Source: Spartobacteria bacterium UBA5019 (lineage in GTDB: Bacteria; Verrucomicrobiota; Verrucomicrobiia; Chthoniobacterales; Terrimicrobiaceae). From it: a DNA stretch of 26,479 nt. Below, piece after piece: positions 14,910 through 25,300 of this stretch. The translations under genes were made by a program, and so were the position numbers. Each line of letters starts with the position of its first letter. Within the stretch, counting starts at the first letter, position 1. The stretch covers positions 38,574-65,052 of the forward strand of contig DGXZ01000037.1 in the NCBI GenBank assembly GCA_002396485.1. The letters are read 5' to 3'. The notes beneath the pieces are model-generated. The model was given only the letters and a program-made list of their open reading frames with translations. It ran no database searches and had not been told where the DNA came from.

Positions 14910-17177
14910 TTAGTTTTTGCGGTTCATCGCAGCGGTGAACCAATCCACCTGCGGCGCGGCTTTGGCAGCGGGTTTGCTTGGGAAGCTGCGTCCGCCTCCG
15001 CTCCGGTCATCACGCGGACCGCGAGACTGGGCGCCGATTTCGGGATTGGTCTTGAGTGAGAGGCTGATCCTTTTGCGGCCGAGATCAACCTCCATGACGG
15101 TGGCCATGACTTTTTGTCCCACCTTCAAGACATCCGAGGGATTTTTTACAAACTGGTCGCTGAGTTGGCTGATGTGTGCGAGGCCGTCCTGGTGCACTCC
15201 CAGATCGATGAAGGCGCCGAATGCGGCGACATTGGTCACGATTCCGGGAAGCTTCATGCCGGGCTTGAGATCCTCAATTTTCATCGCCTCGTCGGAGAAG
15301 GCGAAAACCTCGAACTGTTTGCGAGGGTCACGGCCGGGTTTGGCGAGTTCTTTGAGGATGTCCTGGAGAGTGGGGAGACCGACCTCGGGTGTGATGTATT
15401 TATCCAATTTGATGGCAGCGCGCCGGGCGGGGTTCTGCATCAGCTCGGAGACGGAGCAACCGATATCCGCCGCCATGCTGTCCACAAGGGCGTAGCGCTC
15501 GGGATGCACGGAACTGGCGTCGAGCGGATGCCGTCCGTTGCGGATGCGAAGAAATCCTGCCGCCTGCTCGAACGCTTTGGGGCCGAGGCCCGGGACCTTC
15601 AGGAGATCCTCACGGGATTGGAAGGCGCCGTTTTCGTTGCGGAACTGGACGAGATTCACAGCTGTGCGGGAATTCAAGCCGGAGACATACCCGAGCAGAT
15701 TCGCACTGGCGGTGTTGAGTTCGACGCCGACATGGTTCACGCAGGAAACGACGGTGTCATCGAGGGAGCGCTTGAGAGCGCTTTGATCGACATCGTGCTG
15801 GTATTGGCCGACGCCAATGGATTTCGGGTCGATTTTGACCAATTCGGCGAGCGGGTCCATGAGGCGACGACCGATGGAAATGGCTCCACGCACAGTGAGG
15901 TCGAGCGTAGGAAATTCCTCGCGGGCGACCTCCGAGGCCGAATAAATCGAGGCACCGGACTCGCTCACCACGACAATCACGGTTGATGCCGGCAGGCCGA
16001 GCGCGCGGATGAAGGTCTCGGTCTCGCGGGAGGCTGTGCCATTGCCGATGGCCACGGCTTCGATTTTATAGCGATTCACCAGAGACTTGATCACCTCAGC
16101 TGCCTCGGTGCGGTCGCGGACACCTTTTTCGGGATACACCACCTCATGGGTGAGGAGTTTGCCTTGGGCATCGAGCACGGCGAGTTTGCAGCCGGTGCGG
16201 AAGCCGGGATCGACGGCGAGAACAATCTTCTGACCCAGCGGTGAGGCCAGGAGGAGTTCGCGAAGGTTTTCCGCAAAAACCCGGATTGCTTCCTCGTCGG
16301 CTTTCTTTTTGTAGAAAAGACGGGCCTCACCCTCCATGGCAAAGCCGAGAAGGCGCTTGAAACAATCCTGCGCCGCGAGGCGAACCTGAGCGGCCGAGGG
16401 ATAGGCTCCTTTGACAAAAAGATAGTCGAGGGCGGCGAGGGCCTCCTCCTCGGGCGGGTTGATGCGCGAGAAGAGCATGCCCTCGGTTTCGCCACGGCGG
16501 ATTGCCAGGAAGCGGTGCGATGGGCACTGGGCGACGGGTTCGCTCCAGTCAAAGTAATCCTTGAACTTCGCCGCCTCGGATTCCTTGTCGAAGACGACCT
16601 TCGATTTTAAAATACCCTTGTTGAGATAAATCTCGCGCAGCGCGGAGCGGGCCTCGGCGGAGTCGTTGATGCGCTCGGCCATGATATCCCTCGCCCCGGC
16701 CAGAGCAGCTGCGGCATCGGGCACTTCTTTTTCAGCGGAAACAAAAGGCGCGGCTTCAGCCTCGGGGTCGGTGTCAGTGCGCTGCTCCCAGAGCAAATCG
16801 GCAAGCGGCTCGAGTCCGCGTTCCTTCGCGATGGTCGCACGGGTGCGTTTCTTGGGACGGAAAGGCAGGTAGAGATCCTCGAGCGTGGAGAGAGTTGCTG
16901 CGGCGTCGATTTTGACTTTCAGTTCTTCGGTGAGGAGCTTGCGCTCTTCGAGGGATGAGAGAATCGACTCGCGGCGCTTGTCGAGTTCCTCGAGCTCCTG
17001 CATGCGGTCGCGGATTTTTGCGATTTGGACCTCATCAAGCTCACCGGTGCGCTCCTTGCGGTAGCGGGCGATGAAGGGAACCGTGGCGCCTTCTTCGAGA
17101 AGAACAGCGGTCGCGGCGACTTGACGGGCTTGCAGGGAAAGCTCCTGCACGATTTGGACGAGATGTTTTTCGATCAT
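14910..17177 (-). CDS. tex: Tex-family RNA-binding transcription accessory protein
   Basis: A 755-residue protein, slightly shorter than characterised Tex proteins (about 780). From the ATG at 17177 it starts MIEKHLVQIVQELSLQARQV. Domains in order: N-terminal helical Tex domain with VPFIARYRKERTGELDE (33-49); YqgF/RNase H-like domain from about 315 (VLAVDPGFRTGCKLAVLD); helix-hairpin-helix region about 490-560 (LLGYVSGLNSRTA, LLKVPGLGPKAFEQAAGFLRI); S1 RNA-binding domain 638-709 (PGIVTNVAAFGAFIDLGVHQDGLAH). A short basic Gly/Arg/Ser tail follows. Tex binds RNA and RNA polymerase and affects expression of various genes. The long in-frame extension upstream to 17378 lies inside the cysteine desulfurase gene and is not real. 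It starts 28 bases after that gene, so the two are probably cotranscribed. Confidence 0.95.
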   Translation of the reverse strand: MIEKHLVQIVQELSLQARQVAATAVLLEEGATVPFIARYRKERTGELDEVQIAKIRDRMQELEELDKRRESILSSLEERKLLTEELKVKIDAAATLSTLEDLYLPFRPKKRTRATIAKERGLEPLADLLWEQRTDTDPEAEAAPFVSAEKEVPDAAAALAGARDIMAERINDSAEARSALREIYLNKGILKSKVVFDKESEAAKFKDYFDWSEPVAQCPSHRFLAIRRGETEGMLFSRINPPEEEALAALDYLFVKGAYPSAAQVRLAAQDCFKRLLGFAMEGEARLFYKKKADEEAIRVFAENLRELLLASPLGQKIVLAVDPGFRTGCKLAVLDAQGKLLTHEVVYPEKGVRDRTEAAEVIKSLVNRYKIEAVAIGNGTASRETETFIRALGLPASTVIVVVSESGASIYSASEVAREEFPTLDLTVRGAISIGRRLMDPLAELVKIDPKSIGVGQYQHDVDQSALKRSLDDTVVSCVNHVGVELNTASANLLGYVSGLNSRTAVNLVQFRNENGAFQSREDLLKVPGLGPKAFEQAAGFLRIRNGRHPLDASSVHPERYALVDSMAADIGCSVSELMQNPARRAAIKLDKYITPEVGLPTLQDILKELAKPGRDPRKQFEVFAFSDEAMKIEDLKPGMKLPGIVTNVAAFGAFIDLGVHQDGLAHISQLSDQFVKNPSDVLKVGQKVMATVMEVDLGRKRISLSLKTNPEIGAQSRGPRDDRSGGGRSFPSKPAAKAAPQVDWFTAAMNRKN

Positions 17178-17205
17178 GAATTGGGGAAGGCGGAGGCGGC
17201 CTGAA

Positions 17206-18369
17206 TCAGGCGGCCAAAACAGACTGGCCTGCTGGCGAGAGGGCGCGAAGTTTCGCAACCACGGCAGGAATGATTTCGCAGGCCCGGTCAATATCCGAAG
17301 CCGTGGTGAAGCGTCCCACGGAGAAGCGCAGGCTGGCCCGGGCGCGGTCGTTTGAGAGGCCCATGGCTTTGAGGACATGCGAGGGATTCACCGAGCCGCT
17401 GGTGCAAGCGGAGCCAGCAGAGCAGCAGAGTCCCTTCTCATCGAGGAGAATCAAGGCCCCTTCGCTCTCGACGCCCTCGAAGGAGATATTCGTCGTATTG
17501 GGGAGGCGGCGCACGGTGTCTCCATTCACGGATGCTCCCAGGATTGAGGTCAGAAGGCTCGACTCCAAGCGGTCACGGAGAGTCGAGTCCACGCCCTGCG
17601 CGAGATGCGATCCCGCCAACTCGGCGGCCTTGCCGAAACCGACGATCGAGGCGACATTTTGCGTCCCGCCGCGTCGTCCCTCCTCCTGACTGCCGCGTAG
17701 CAGCGGAGTGAACTTAACCCGACGGCTCACATACAAGCCGCCCACACCCTTCGGCGCATAAATTTTGTGTCCGGAAAAACTCACGAACTGCGCCCCCATG
17801 CCTTCCAGAACGAGAGGCAACTTCCCGAATGCCTGAACGGCATCGATGTGAAGAAGAGTTTTCTTTTTTTGCGTGAGCGCTGCGATTTCCTCCACTGGAA
17901 AAAGCACACCGGTCTCGTTGTTTGCCCAAAGCAGGGAAACAATGGCCGTGTCGGGCCGGATCGATGCCTCCAACTCTGCCATATCGAGGTGACCGGCGGC
18001 ATTGACCGGCAGCCAAGTGATCTCATAACCGCGCCGGGCGAGGTATTCGCAGAGCTTGATCGTCGCGCTGTGCTCGACCGCGCTGGTGACGATGTGGCGT
18101 TTGTCGGGATCAAGCGCCAGTGCGGACTGGATGGCCGTATTGATCGACTCCGTGCCGCAACTTGTAAAAAGAATCTCGCCACTCTGGCAGCCTGCGAGCG
18201 CCGCCACGCGATCCCGCGCCTGCGCGAGAGCCGCTGCCGCTTCACGGCCGAGACGGTAGGCGCTGGAAGGATTTCCATAGCCGCCGCGCAGCCAGGGTTC
18301 CATGGCGTCGAAAACCTCGGGAGCCACCTGTGTCGTGGCATTGTTATCAAGATAGATCACTGAACTCAT
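17206..18369 (-). CDS. Cysteine desulfurase, NifS/IscS type
   Basis: A 387-residue class V aminotransferase-fold PLP enzyme. It starts MSSVIYLDNNATTQVAPEV, with GNPSSAYRLGREA (32-44) next. H100 (AVEHSA) stacks on PLP. WANNETG (148-154) and HIDAVQAFGK (174-183) are family blocks. K202 in SGHKIYAPKGVGG forms the PLP Schiff base, and C322 in SAGSACTSGSVNPSHVL is the persulfide cysteine. Group I (NifS/IscS) is indicated by the long active-site loop. It releases sulfur from cysteine for Fe-S clusters and thiolated tRNA. No IscU, NifU or MnmA gene is adjacent, so the exact role is open, though MiaB and BioB nearby both need sulfur and Fe-S clusters. It is divergent from the methyltransferase gene, with only 45 bases between starts. 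Confidence 0.93.
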   Translation of the reverse strand: MSSVIYLDNNATTQVAPEVFDAMEPWLRGGYGNPSSAYRLGREAAAALAQARDRVAALAGCQSGEILFTSCGTESINTAIQSALALDPDKRHIVTSAVEHSATIKLCEYLARRGYEITWLPVNAAGHLDMAELEASIRPDTAIVSLLWANNETGVLFPVEEIAALTQKKKTLLHIDAVQAFGKLPLVLEGMGAQFVSFSGHKIYAPKGVGGLYVSRRVKFTPLLRGSQEEGRRGGTQNVASIVGFGKAAELAGSHLAQGVDSTLRDRLESSLLTSILGASVNGDTVRRLPNTTNISFEGVESEGALILLDEKGLCCSAGSACTSGSVNPSHVLKAMGLSNDRARASLRFSVGRFTTASDIDRACEIIPAVVAKLRALSPAGQSVLAA

Positions 18370-18414
18370 GTTTGATGATTTTGAAGTATCTTTTACGCTC
18401 CGTCATTGCAAACC

Positions 18415-19062
18415 ATGCGTGAACTGAATCGTGTCATCATTCCCGAGATTCTGGATTCCCTGAATCCGGCAGATCCCCGTGCCATTCGGAGCCGCAGGGA
18501 TCTGCGGTGGATCGACCTTTGCCTCGGCAACTCGCGATGGATCGTGCGACAGCTCAAAAAACAAACGCCTTGTCCCGCCCGGATCATTGAAATCGGCGCC
18601 GGCGAGGGCATGCTCTGCCGCAAAATCCGAACCTCGCTCCCCAACTCTACCGTGACCGGACTTGATCTGATCCAGCGCCCCGCCAGCCTTCCGGGCAGCA
18701 TCCAGTGGAGCAGCGGAGATTTTTTTCAAACCCTACCAAATATCAACGCCGATGCCTGCATCGGCAGCCTCATCCTGCACCATTTTTCCGACGAGGCGCT
18801 GCGCGACCTCGGCGCACGCCTGCAATCATTCCGTAGCCTCACCTTCTGCGAGCCCCTCCGCTCCCGCCTGCCGCTTTTTCTCTCCAAGTTGTCCTGCCCA
18901 TTCCTAAGCGAAGTGACCCACCACGACATGCCCGCAAGCATCCGCGCGGGCTTCCTCCCAGGCGAACTCCCTGCCCTCCTCGGCCTGGATGCGGAAAGAT
19001 GGAGCGTCAGGGAATCCTCCCACTGGCGCGGGGCACTGAGATTCACGGCCTCGCAGCGTTGA
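18415..19062 (+). CDS. Class I SAM-dependent methyltransferase-like protein
   Basis: A 215-residue protein from the ATG at 18415 (a TTG nine bases upstream is less likely). SAM-binding motif I is EIGAGEGMLC (59-68), the acidic end of strand 2 is TGLDL (D84), a motif like GDFF is at 101-104 and a post-strand 4 segment reads SLILHHFSDEAL. This gives a Rossmann-fold methyltransferase of the type 11/UbiE-like group. The N-terminal block ELNRVIIPEILD...RAIRSRRDLRWID resembles that of small methyltransferases found beside polyketide or lipid genes; this is a loose memory-based likeness. The substrate is unknown. No transmembrane segments are evident. It has no same-strand partner in the window. Confidence 0.7.
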   Translation: MRELNRVIIPEILDSLNPADPRAIRSRRDLRWIDLCLGNSRWIVRQLKKQTPCPARIIEIGAGEGMLCRKIRTSLPNSTVTGLDLIQRPASLPGSIQWSSGDFFQTLPNINADACIGSLILHHFSDEALRDLGARLQSFRSLTFCEPLRSRLPLFLSKLSCPFLSEVTHHDMPASIRAGFLPGELPALLGLDAERWSVRESSHWRGALRFTASQR

Positions 19063-19219
19063 AAAACACAAACCACCAGAATGGGCCTCTGGACGCACTT
19101 TCGCGCTGACGTCCTCTGCGATCGTTTCAGCTGAACCTCACCGAGAACGCTGCGGGTCTTGCTTCAAAACAGGTCAATGTGTGGGACATTTTTCTTTTTC
19201 CTGATCATATAAAGCTAAA

Positions 19220-19278
19220 TTTGCTAACCACATATGATGCGGGTTTTCGGTCGCCCACGCGAAACTTGTGTTAGCAAA
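19220..19278. repeat. Inverted repeat in the 19063-19345 convergent spacer
   Basis: TTTGCTAAC (19220-19228) and GTTAGCAAA (19270-19278) are exact reverse complements, 41 bases apart. The interior contains GCGGG and CCCACGC segments that could extend the fold with a bulge. It sits between the 3' ends of the plus-strand methyltransferase and the minus-strand giant gene. It could be a shared terminator or a structured RNA. I see no gene in the rest of the spacer; the longest small frames have fewer than 20 codons. Confidence 0.45.
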
Positions 19279-19345
19279 AGAAACGTATGCTCATGAAAAT
19301 CTGCGCCAACATAACAGATGTCACTGTGTGATTTTTACCAAAAGG

Positions 19346-22300
19346 CTATGCTGAGCGCGCCTGTTTGCAGCGCCTGTGTCTCCGAGCCCAAATCACTCCG
19401 CCGATCAGCAGGATGACTGCGGTCACGTAGGCCTCTGGCTCAGGGACGGGAATGATCTGGTTGGAGAAGCTGCCGCTCAGGATTTGGTATCCATTGCCAA
19501 CAAAACTGTTCTGGAGCGAGTCGCTGTAGAAGCTGATCCGGGACAAATCCGATGCGGAAACTGCCGAGTTCACATAGAATCGGTCGGTGTTGTTGCCTGT
19601 GCCGCCGTTCCACAATGTGGTTCCAGTCCAGTTGTAGATGTTCAATGCGTAGCCGTTCATTACCAAGCTGCTGAAAATCGCCACCACGCTGCCTGTGCCG
19701 AAATCTAGAGTCGAGTTGGCAGAGAGCGTCAGAGCGCCGATTGTTTCATTGCGGTTGCCGCTGAAGGCGAGGGTGCCGCCCGCCATTGTGATGTCGGCGC
19801 TGTCGTTCACAGCGTTATCCGCCGTCACAAGGAACGAACCACCGTTATTGAGGATGACTTGCGAGGTGTTGCCCAGTGCATTGGATGCTGCGGCTACGAG
19901 AGTGCCGGAGTTGACGGTTGTGGTGCCGGAGTAGGTGTTCGCCGCGCTGAGTGTGGCAGTGCCACTGCCATTCTTGGTTAGGCTTCCGCTGGAGGTGGCT
20001 ATGGTGCCACTGATCGTAGTATTGCCCGCTCCGGTGAGGGTGAGGTTTTGGGTGCCGGAAACGCCGCCGGTGAGGGTGAGGGTTCCTGCATCCGATCCGA
20101 TGGTGGTTGTGCCTGCGAGCGTGATGGCACCTGCGAGGGAGTTCGCGCCGCTGAGGTTGCGGAGCGCTCCGGCGTTTGAAAATCCGCTACCGGTAAGGTT
20201 GATCGCTTCGGCGCCGACGGCAATATCGCCTTGAATTTGGAGCGCGGCCCCGTTTGCAACAGTTGTTCCGCTTCCAGTTCCGCCGAGAGCCGAAACATTG
20301 CTAATCGTGATGTTTCCTGCGCTGACTGTGGTCGAACCTGTGTAGGTGTTCGCGCCGGAGAGGACGAGTGTGCCGGTTCCTGCTTGGATTACATTGCCTG
20401 TCCCTCCGATGGTTGAGGCGAAGGCTATGCCTTGGGTCATGGTATTGCTGCGGTTGAACACCAGAGTGCCGTTGTTCGTGATGGCGCTGCCTGCAGAAAG
20501 TGATCCCGAGGTGCCACCGTTGCCGAGTTGAAGCGTGCCGGCGTTGATGGTTGTCGAGCCGTTGTAGGTGCTGGCTCCTGTCAAAATGAGGGTTCCGCTG
20601 CCGGTCTTGACGATCGCACCGCTCAATGTCGAAAAACCGCTGGCAAGACTCGTGGTGTTTAGAACATTGAAGGTGCGGGATGTGCTGCCGAGGGAGACGC
20701 CTGTGGTGTTGGTGAACGAAAGATTTCCTGTGCCTCCGCTGGCTTCTCCGAAAGTGGTGATCCAGGAGTTGCCCGCAAATGTATCAAGCGTATTCGAGAT
20801 CGTGCGGGCCGTAGAATCCGTGCTGGCAATCGTGATGGTTGCATTGACGCCGCTGACGCCAAGTTTTATGGATCCGGTGCCGAAGGCATTGTTGTCGCCA
20901 ATCAGAACCTTGCCTTGCCCAATCGTGTTATTGCCGGAATAGGTGTTGTTGCCCGAAAGCGTGAGCGTGCTGGAGCTGTTTTTGGTCAAGCCTCCGAGAC
21001 CGCTCACGACTCCGCTCATAGTCGTGTTGTTTGAACCAACAACCGTGAGCGTGGCACCGCTGGCCACCGCCATGTTACCGCCGACAACAATTCCACCGGT
21101 GTTGGCGTTGATCGTCTGGTTTGCTGCAAAGCTGGTGGCCAGGTTGATGGTCTGAACGACCGAGGAGTTGTTTACGATCGTTCCGCCGATAGCGAGTGCC
21201 GAGGAGGAGTTGTTGCCGGCAGAACCCGAGTTTGCCTCCAGCGTGTAGGAGTTCGTTCCGTCAAAGGTGAGGCTGCCGACGCTGGAGAGTGTTGCCGAGG
21301 CGATGTCGTTCGTCGCCGTCCCACCAGCGCCGAAGAAAATGGCATTCGCGGAGTTGGTGATGGCCGGAGTGAAGCCTGTGCTCCAAATGCCCGTTGCGCC
21401 TGCATAGGTCGGCGTGTTCTGTGTGTAGGTGTAAGTCAAACGCAGCGCGCTTCCCGTATCTGTAAGCGACCAGCTGGAATCCGGGGTGAGGTCGCCGCCG
21501 AAAGCACTTGAGTTGAGTGTGAAATACGAAGCATTGAACCCGCTGATCGTGCCGTAGTCGAGGATGTCCCAAGTCTGGTTCGTTGCGGCGTAATTCCAGT
21601 TCGTGGGGGCTCCAGACGATGTGATGGCAATGGTGAATGTCGAGGTGGCATTAGAGCCAATGGTGAGGAGGCCGTTTGCATTGAGTTGGTCCCAGCCGGT
21701 TCCTGCGAATCCGGTGGCATCCGCCATCTCCCAAGTGTAGATGCCACCACTATTCAATGTGAGGTCGCCCACCGTCAGAATGCCGGGAGAGTTGCCCGGA
21801 CCGATTTTGCCGCCGCTATTGACTATTGTGGCACCGCCCGTACCGCTACCGGCGAGCGTGCCACCGCTGTTGACCGTGATGGCGCTGCCCGAGTTTGTGC
21901 CGTTGAGCACCAAGGTTCCTGCACTGATGGTCGTGGCTCCAGTGTAGGTGTTGTTACCGGAGAGCGTCCAGGTGCCGGCACCGCTCTTGGTGACATTGGT
22001 GACATTGCCAGAGGTATTGTTGACAATGACGCCGGCGATTTCCGCATTACCGGATCCGATGAGGTTGAGAATCTTGCTGGAGGCGGTTCCTGTAGCGGTA
22101 AAATCGTTGGTAAATTTCAGCAATCCGCTGGCGTTCGAGGCATCGAGCGAGGCCTGGTTCGCGTTGGCTGTCGATGCGAGGTTGATTACCTTGTCGGTGG
22201 TTTCGCCGGTGCCTGTGTATTTGAGGATGTTGGTGCCGCCGGTTCCGGCCCCTATGTTGATGGCGCTGTTTTTGCCGAGATAGCTGTTCGCCCCGGCGTT

Positions 22301-25300
22301 GCCGATCGCGGCGACATTGAGAGTGGTTGTGGTGCCAGCGGTGTTTCCTGCGATGGATACCGCTCCGCTGAAGGAGTTGTTCGCATTGGCCAGCGTGTGA
22401 TTTCCATTTCCACTGCCGGCAAATGAAAGAGAAAGCACGGAGCCCACGCCTTCGCTAATCAGGCCACTGTAGGTGAGATTGAAGGTGTTGGTGCTTCCGC
22501 TGGAAGTGAAGGATAGGTTCTTGTTTCCAGTTCCGGACATGGCCAGATTGCCGGTCATAGTGATGGTGGCATTCGCGGCAATGATACTGCCGCCGCCGGT
22601 CGTGCCGCAGAGGTCAATCACCTTGTCCGTGGTCTCTATGGGGCTTCCAGTGGTGAGTCGCAGAGTGCCCGTGTTCGAGCTGCTACCGAGTTTGATGGTG
22701 CCACAGGAGCCGAGGTAACTGCTGGCTGATGAATTCCCGATGGCCGCCGCGTAGAGGGTGCCTTGTTGGACCCACACACCACCGCTGAAGCTGTTGGCGC
22801 TGTTGTTGAGGGTTATTGAACTAGAGCTGTTCTGAATGAGCATGCCGATGCCTGTGATGGCAGCAGTGCTGAAATCCGTGCCTTGCGAGATGGCGTTATT
22901 CCGTCGAAAAACCAGTGCGCCGTTGTTCTCGATCGCACTGCTGGCGGATAGGCTGCCGGTGGCTCCGTTATCCCCGATTTGGAGCGTGCCTGAGGTGATC
23001 GCGGTCGTTCCGGTATAGGTGTTCGCGGCGTTGAGCGTGAGGTTGCCGCTACCGCTCTGGGTGAGATTGCCCGTGCCGGTTATGGCGGAGGCGCTAAAGT
23101 CTGTTCCTTGGACAACATCGTTGGTGCGGTTAAAGACCAGATTGGCGTTGTTCGCGATGACGCTGGAAGTGGAAAGTGAGCCGACTAAGCCGCCATTGCC
23201 GATTTGGAGTGTTCCTGCGCTGATTGTGGTGGCGCCCGTGTAGGTATTGCTACCATTGAGCGTGAGCGTGCCGGTGCCGTTTTTCGTGAGGCCGCCGCCT
23301 GTGCCGGATATCACGCCGGCAAATGTTGTGCTGTCATTGTTGGCAGTGGTCAGGGTTTTGTTTCCGAGCACCACTGTCGTGCCAGCAGCGCCTGCGAGTG
23401 AGCCGATCGTCTCGCCTGTTGAAGTGATGGCATTGATGGTGAATGAACCGGCGGTCACGTTTACCGCCGTGCTGTCACTCAATGCTCCAGCCCCGCTCAA
23501 AGCCAGCGTGCCGGCGGCGACTGTGGTCGCTCCGGTGTAGGTGTTGTTGCCGGTGAGCGTGAGTGTGCCGTTAGTTCCGGCGAGTTGGGTTTTGGTCAAG
23601 CCGGCGTTGTTACCGGATATCGTGCCGTTAAAAGTAGAACCAGTGGCGGTGTAGGTCGTCGTAAGAATTTGATTCTCAGCTATTATGATATTTCCACTAT
23701 TAGTGCCGAGGCTGCTGATTATACCGAGTTGTTCGCTCTCAGCCACATAGAGAACAGCTCCAGTGGCATTTCCGAAATTGAATCTTTGGGCATCACCCGT
23801 CGCGTTACCGCCTGTCAAAGTCACGTTGCCCGTGTTAATTAAAGTTGTGCCATTGCCAATGCCACTGCCACTGCCTGAGATGACGAGAGTTCCATTGCCT
23901 TCTTTAGTGAGGGTGGTCGTGGCGTTCGAGAAAATGAGATTCCATCCCATATTCAATGTTGAATTGTTGCCGACAGTCATGACTGTCGTGGCGCCCATGA
24001 CCGCGTTGACACGAACCGATCCCCTATTCGTCGCATTGGCGTTTGTGAAATTCGCCGTAGAATTATCGTTGACTGTTAAGTTTCCGCCCAGCAGGAGGCC
24101 CGTAGAGGTACCTGACGCAGAAGTGTGGTTGTAGTCGAAAGTGACATTGCCGAGCGTTGTCGTTCCGCTTGTGTTGATGACACCACTACTGCCCGAACCC
24201 ATATTCACGGTTCCGCCTGTGAAGCTGGAGTTGCTGGAGAGTGTGAGGTTTGCCAAACCGATCGCAGTGAGCACGCCCCCGCTCATGTTCAGGGAATTGA
24301 TGGTTTCAGTGCGTCCAGTGACATTGAAAGTTCCGCTTTCGAGGGTGACGTTGGATGCGTCAGAGATTTGACTGTTTGAGGTATTTGAATAGATCAACTG
24401 ACCGCCGGCGATTGTGATATTTCCCCCGATGGTGTTGGTTCCACTGCCTCCCAAGCCCAGCGTGCCGGAGTTGATCGTCGTCATGCCGGTGTAGGTGTTG
24501 TTGGCGGTGAGGGTGAGCGTGCCGGTACCGTTTTTGGTAAGGCCGCCGTTGGAGACCTCGCCGCCGAAGGTTGCTGCGCTATCCAAGGTCACGATCCGGG
24601 TCGAGCCCCCCAAATTAACATTCCCGGCAAATGTCAGCGCGCCGGTATTAGTCGCATTGCCCAAGATGACATCTCCGCCGATCGTAGCCGCATTATTGAT
24701 CGTGCGTGCTGTCGCCGAACTGGACGCCAGCGTGCCTCCGTTGAGTGTGATTGCCCCCGTGCCAAGCGAACCGCTGGTGGTGCCATTTCCCGTATTTCCG
24801 ATCTGCAACTGGCCTTGGTTCAGCGAAAATCCGCCGCTGAAGGTATTCGTGCCTGTCAGGATGAGTATCCCGGTGCCGTTTTTCGTGAGGGCACCCGATC
24901 CGTCGATGATGCCGCTGAGCGTCAAATTTGCGGAGGAGTCTGAGACATTGATGGTGCCATTCCCGCCGGTCGCCAGGGTGAGCCTCTTGGAGCTGGATCC
25001 GGTGGCTCCCGTGTAGAGAAGTGTGCCCGTGCTGCCGGAGGAACCAAGGGTGACGGCCGTGGCGCTGTTGCCAAGGGCTCCTGTGGTGCTGGCGTTATTG
25101 ATGGCAGAGATCGAGAGCGTGCCTGTCTGGACGGAGAGCGCCCCCGTGAATGTGTTGGCCCCGTTCAAGACCAATGTGCCGGTGCCATTTTGGATCGTTG
25201 CTCCTGTTCCACTAATCACGGCGGCGAAATCCGTACCTTGGGTAACGGTGTCGGTGCGGTTGAAGACCAGAGCCGCGTTGTTTGTGATCGCGCTACCGGT

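Noticed and set aside
17178..17378. N-terminal extension of tex
   Set aside because: The 67 extra residues lie within the cysteine desulfurase gene and are Pro/Ser/Arg-rich without Tex likeness; the family starts at MIEKHLVQIV.
18370..18414. Promoters for the desulfurase and methyltransferase genes in their 45-base divergent spacer
   Set aside because: Only weak hexamers (for example TTGCAA on the minus strand) without a convincing -10 partner at proper spacing.
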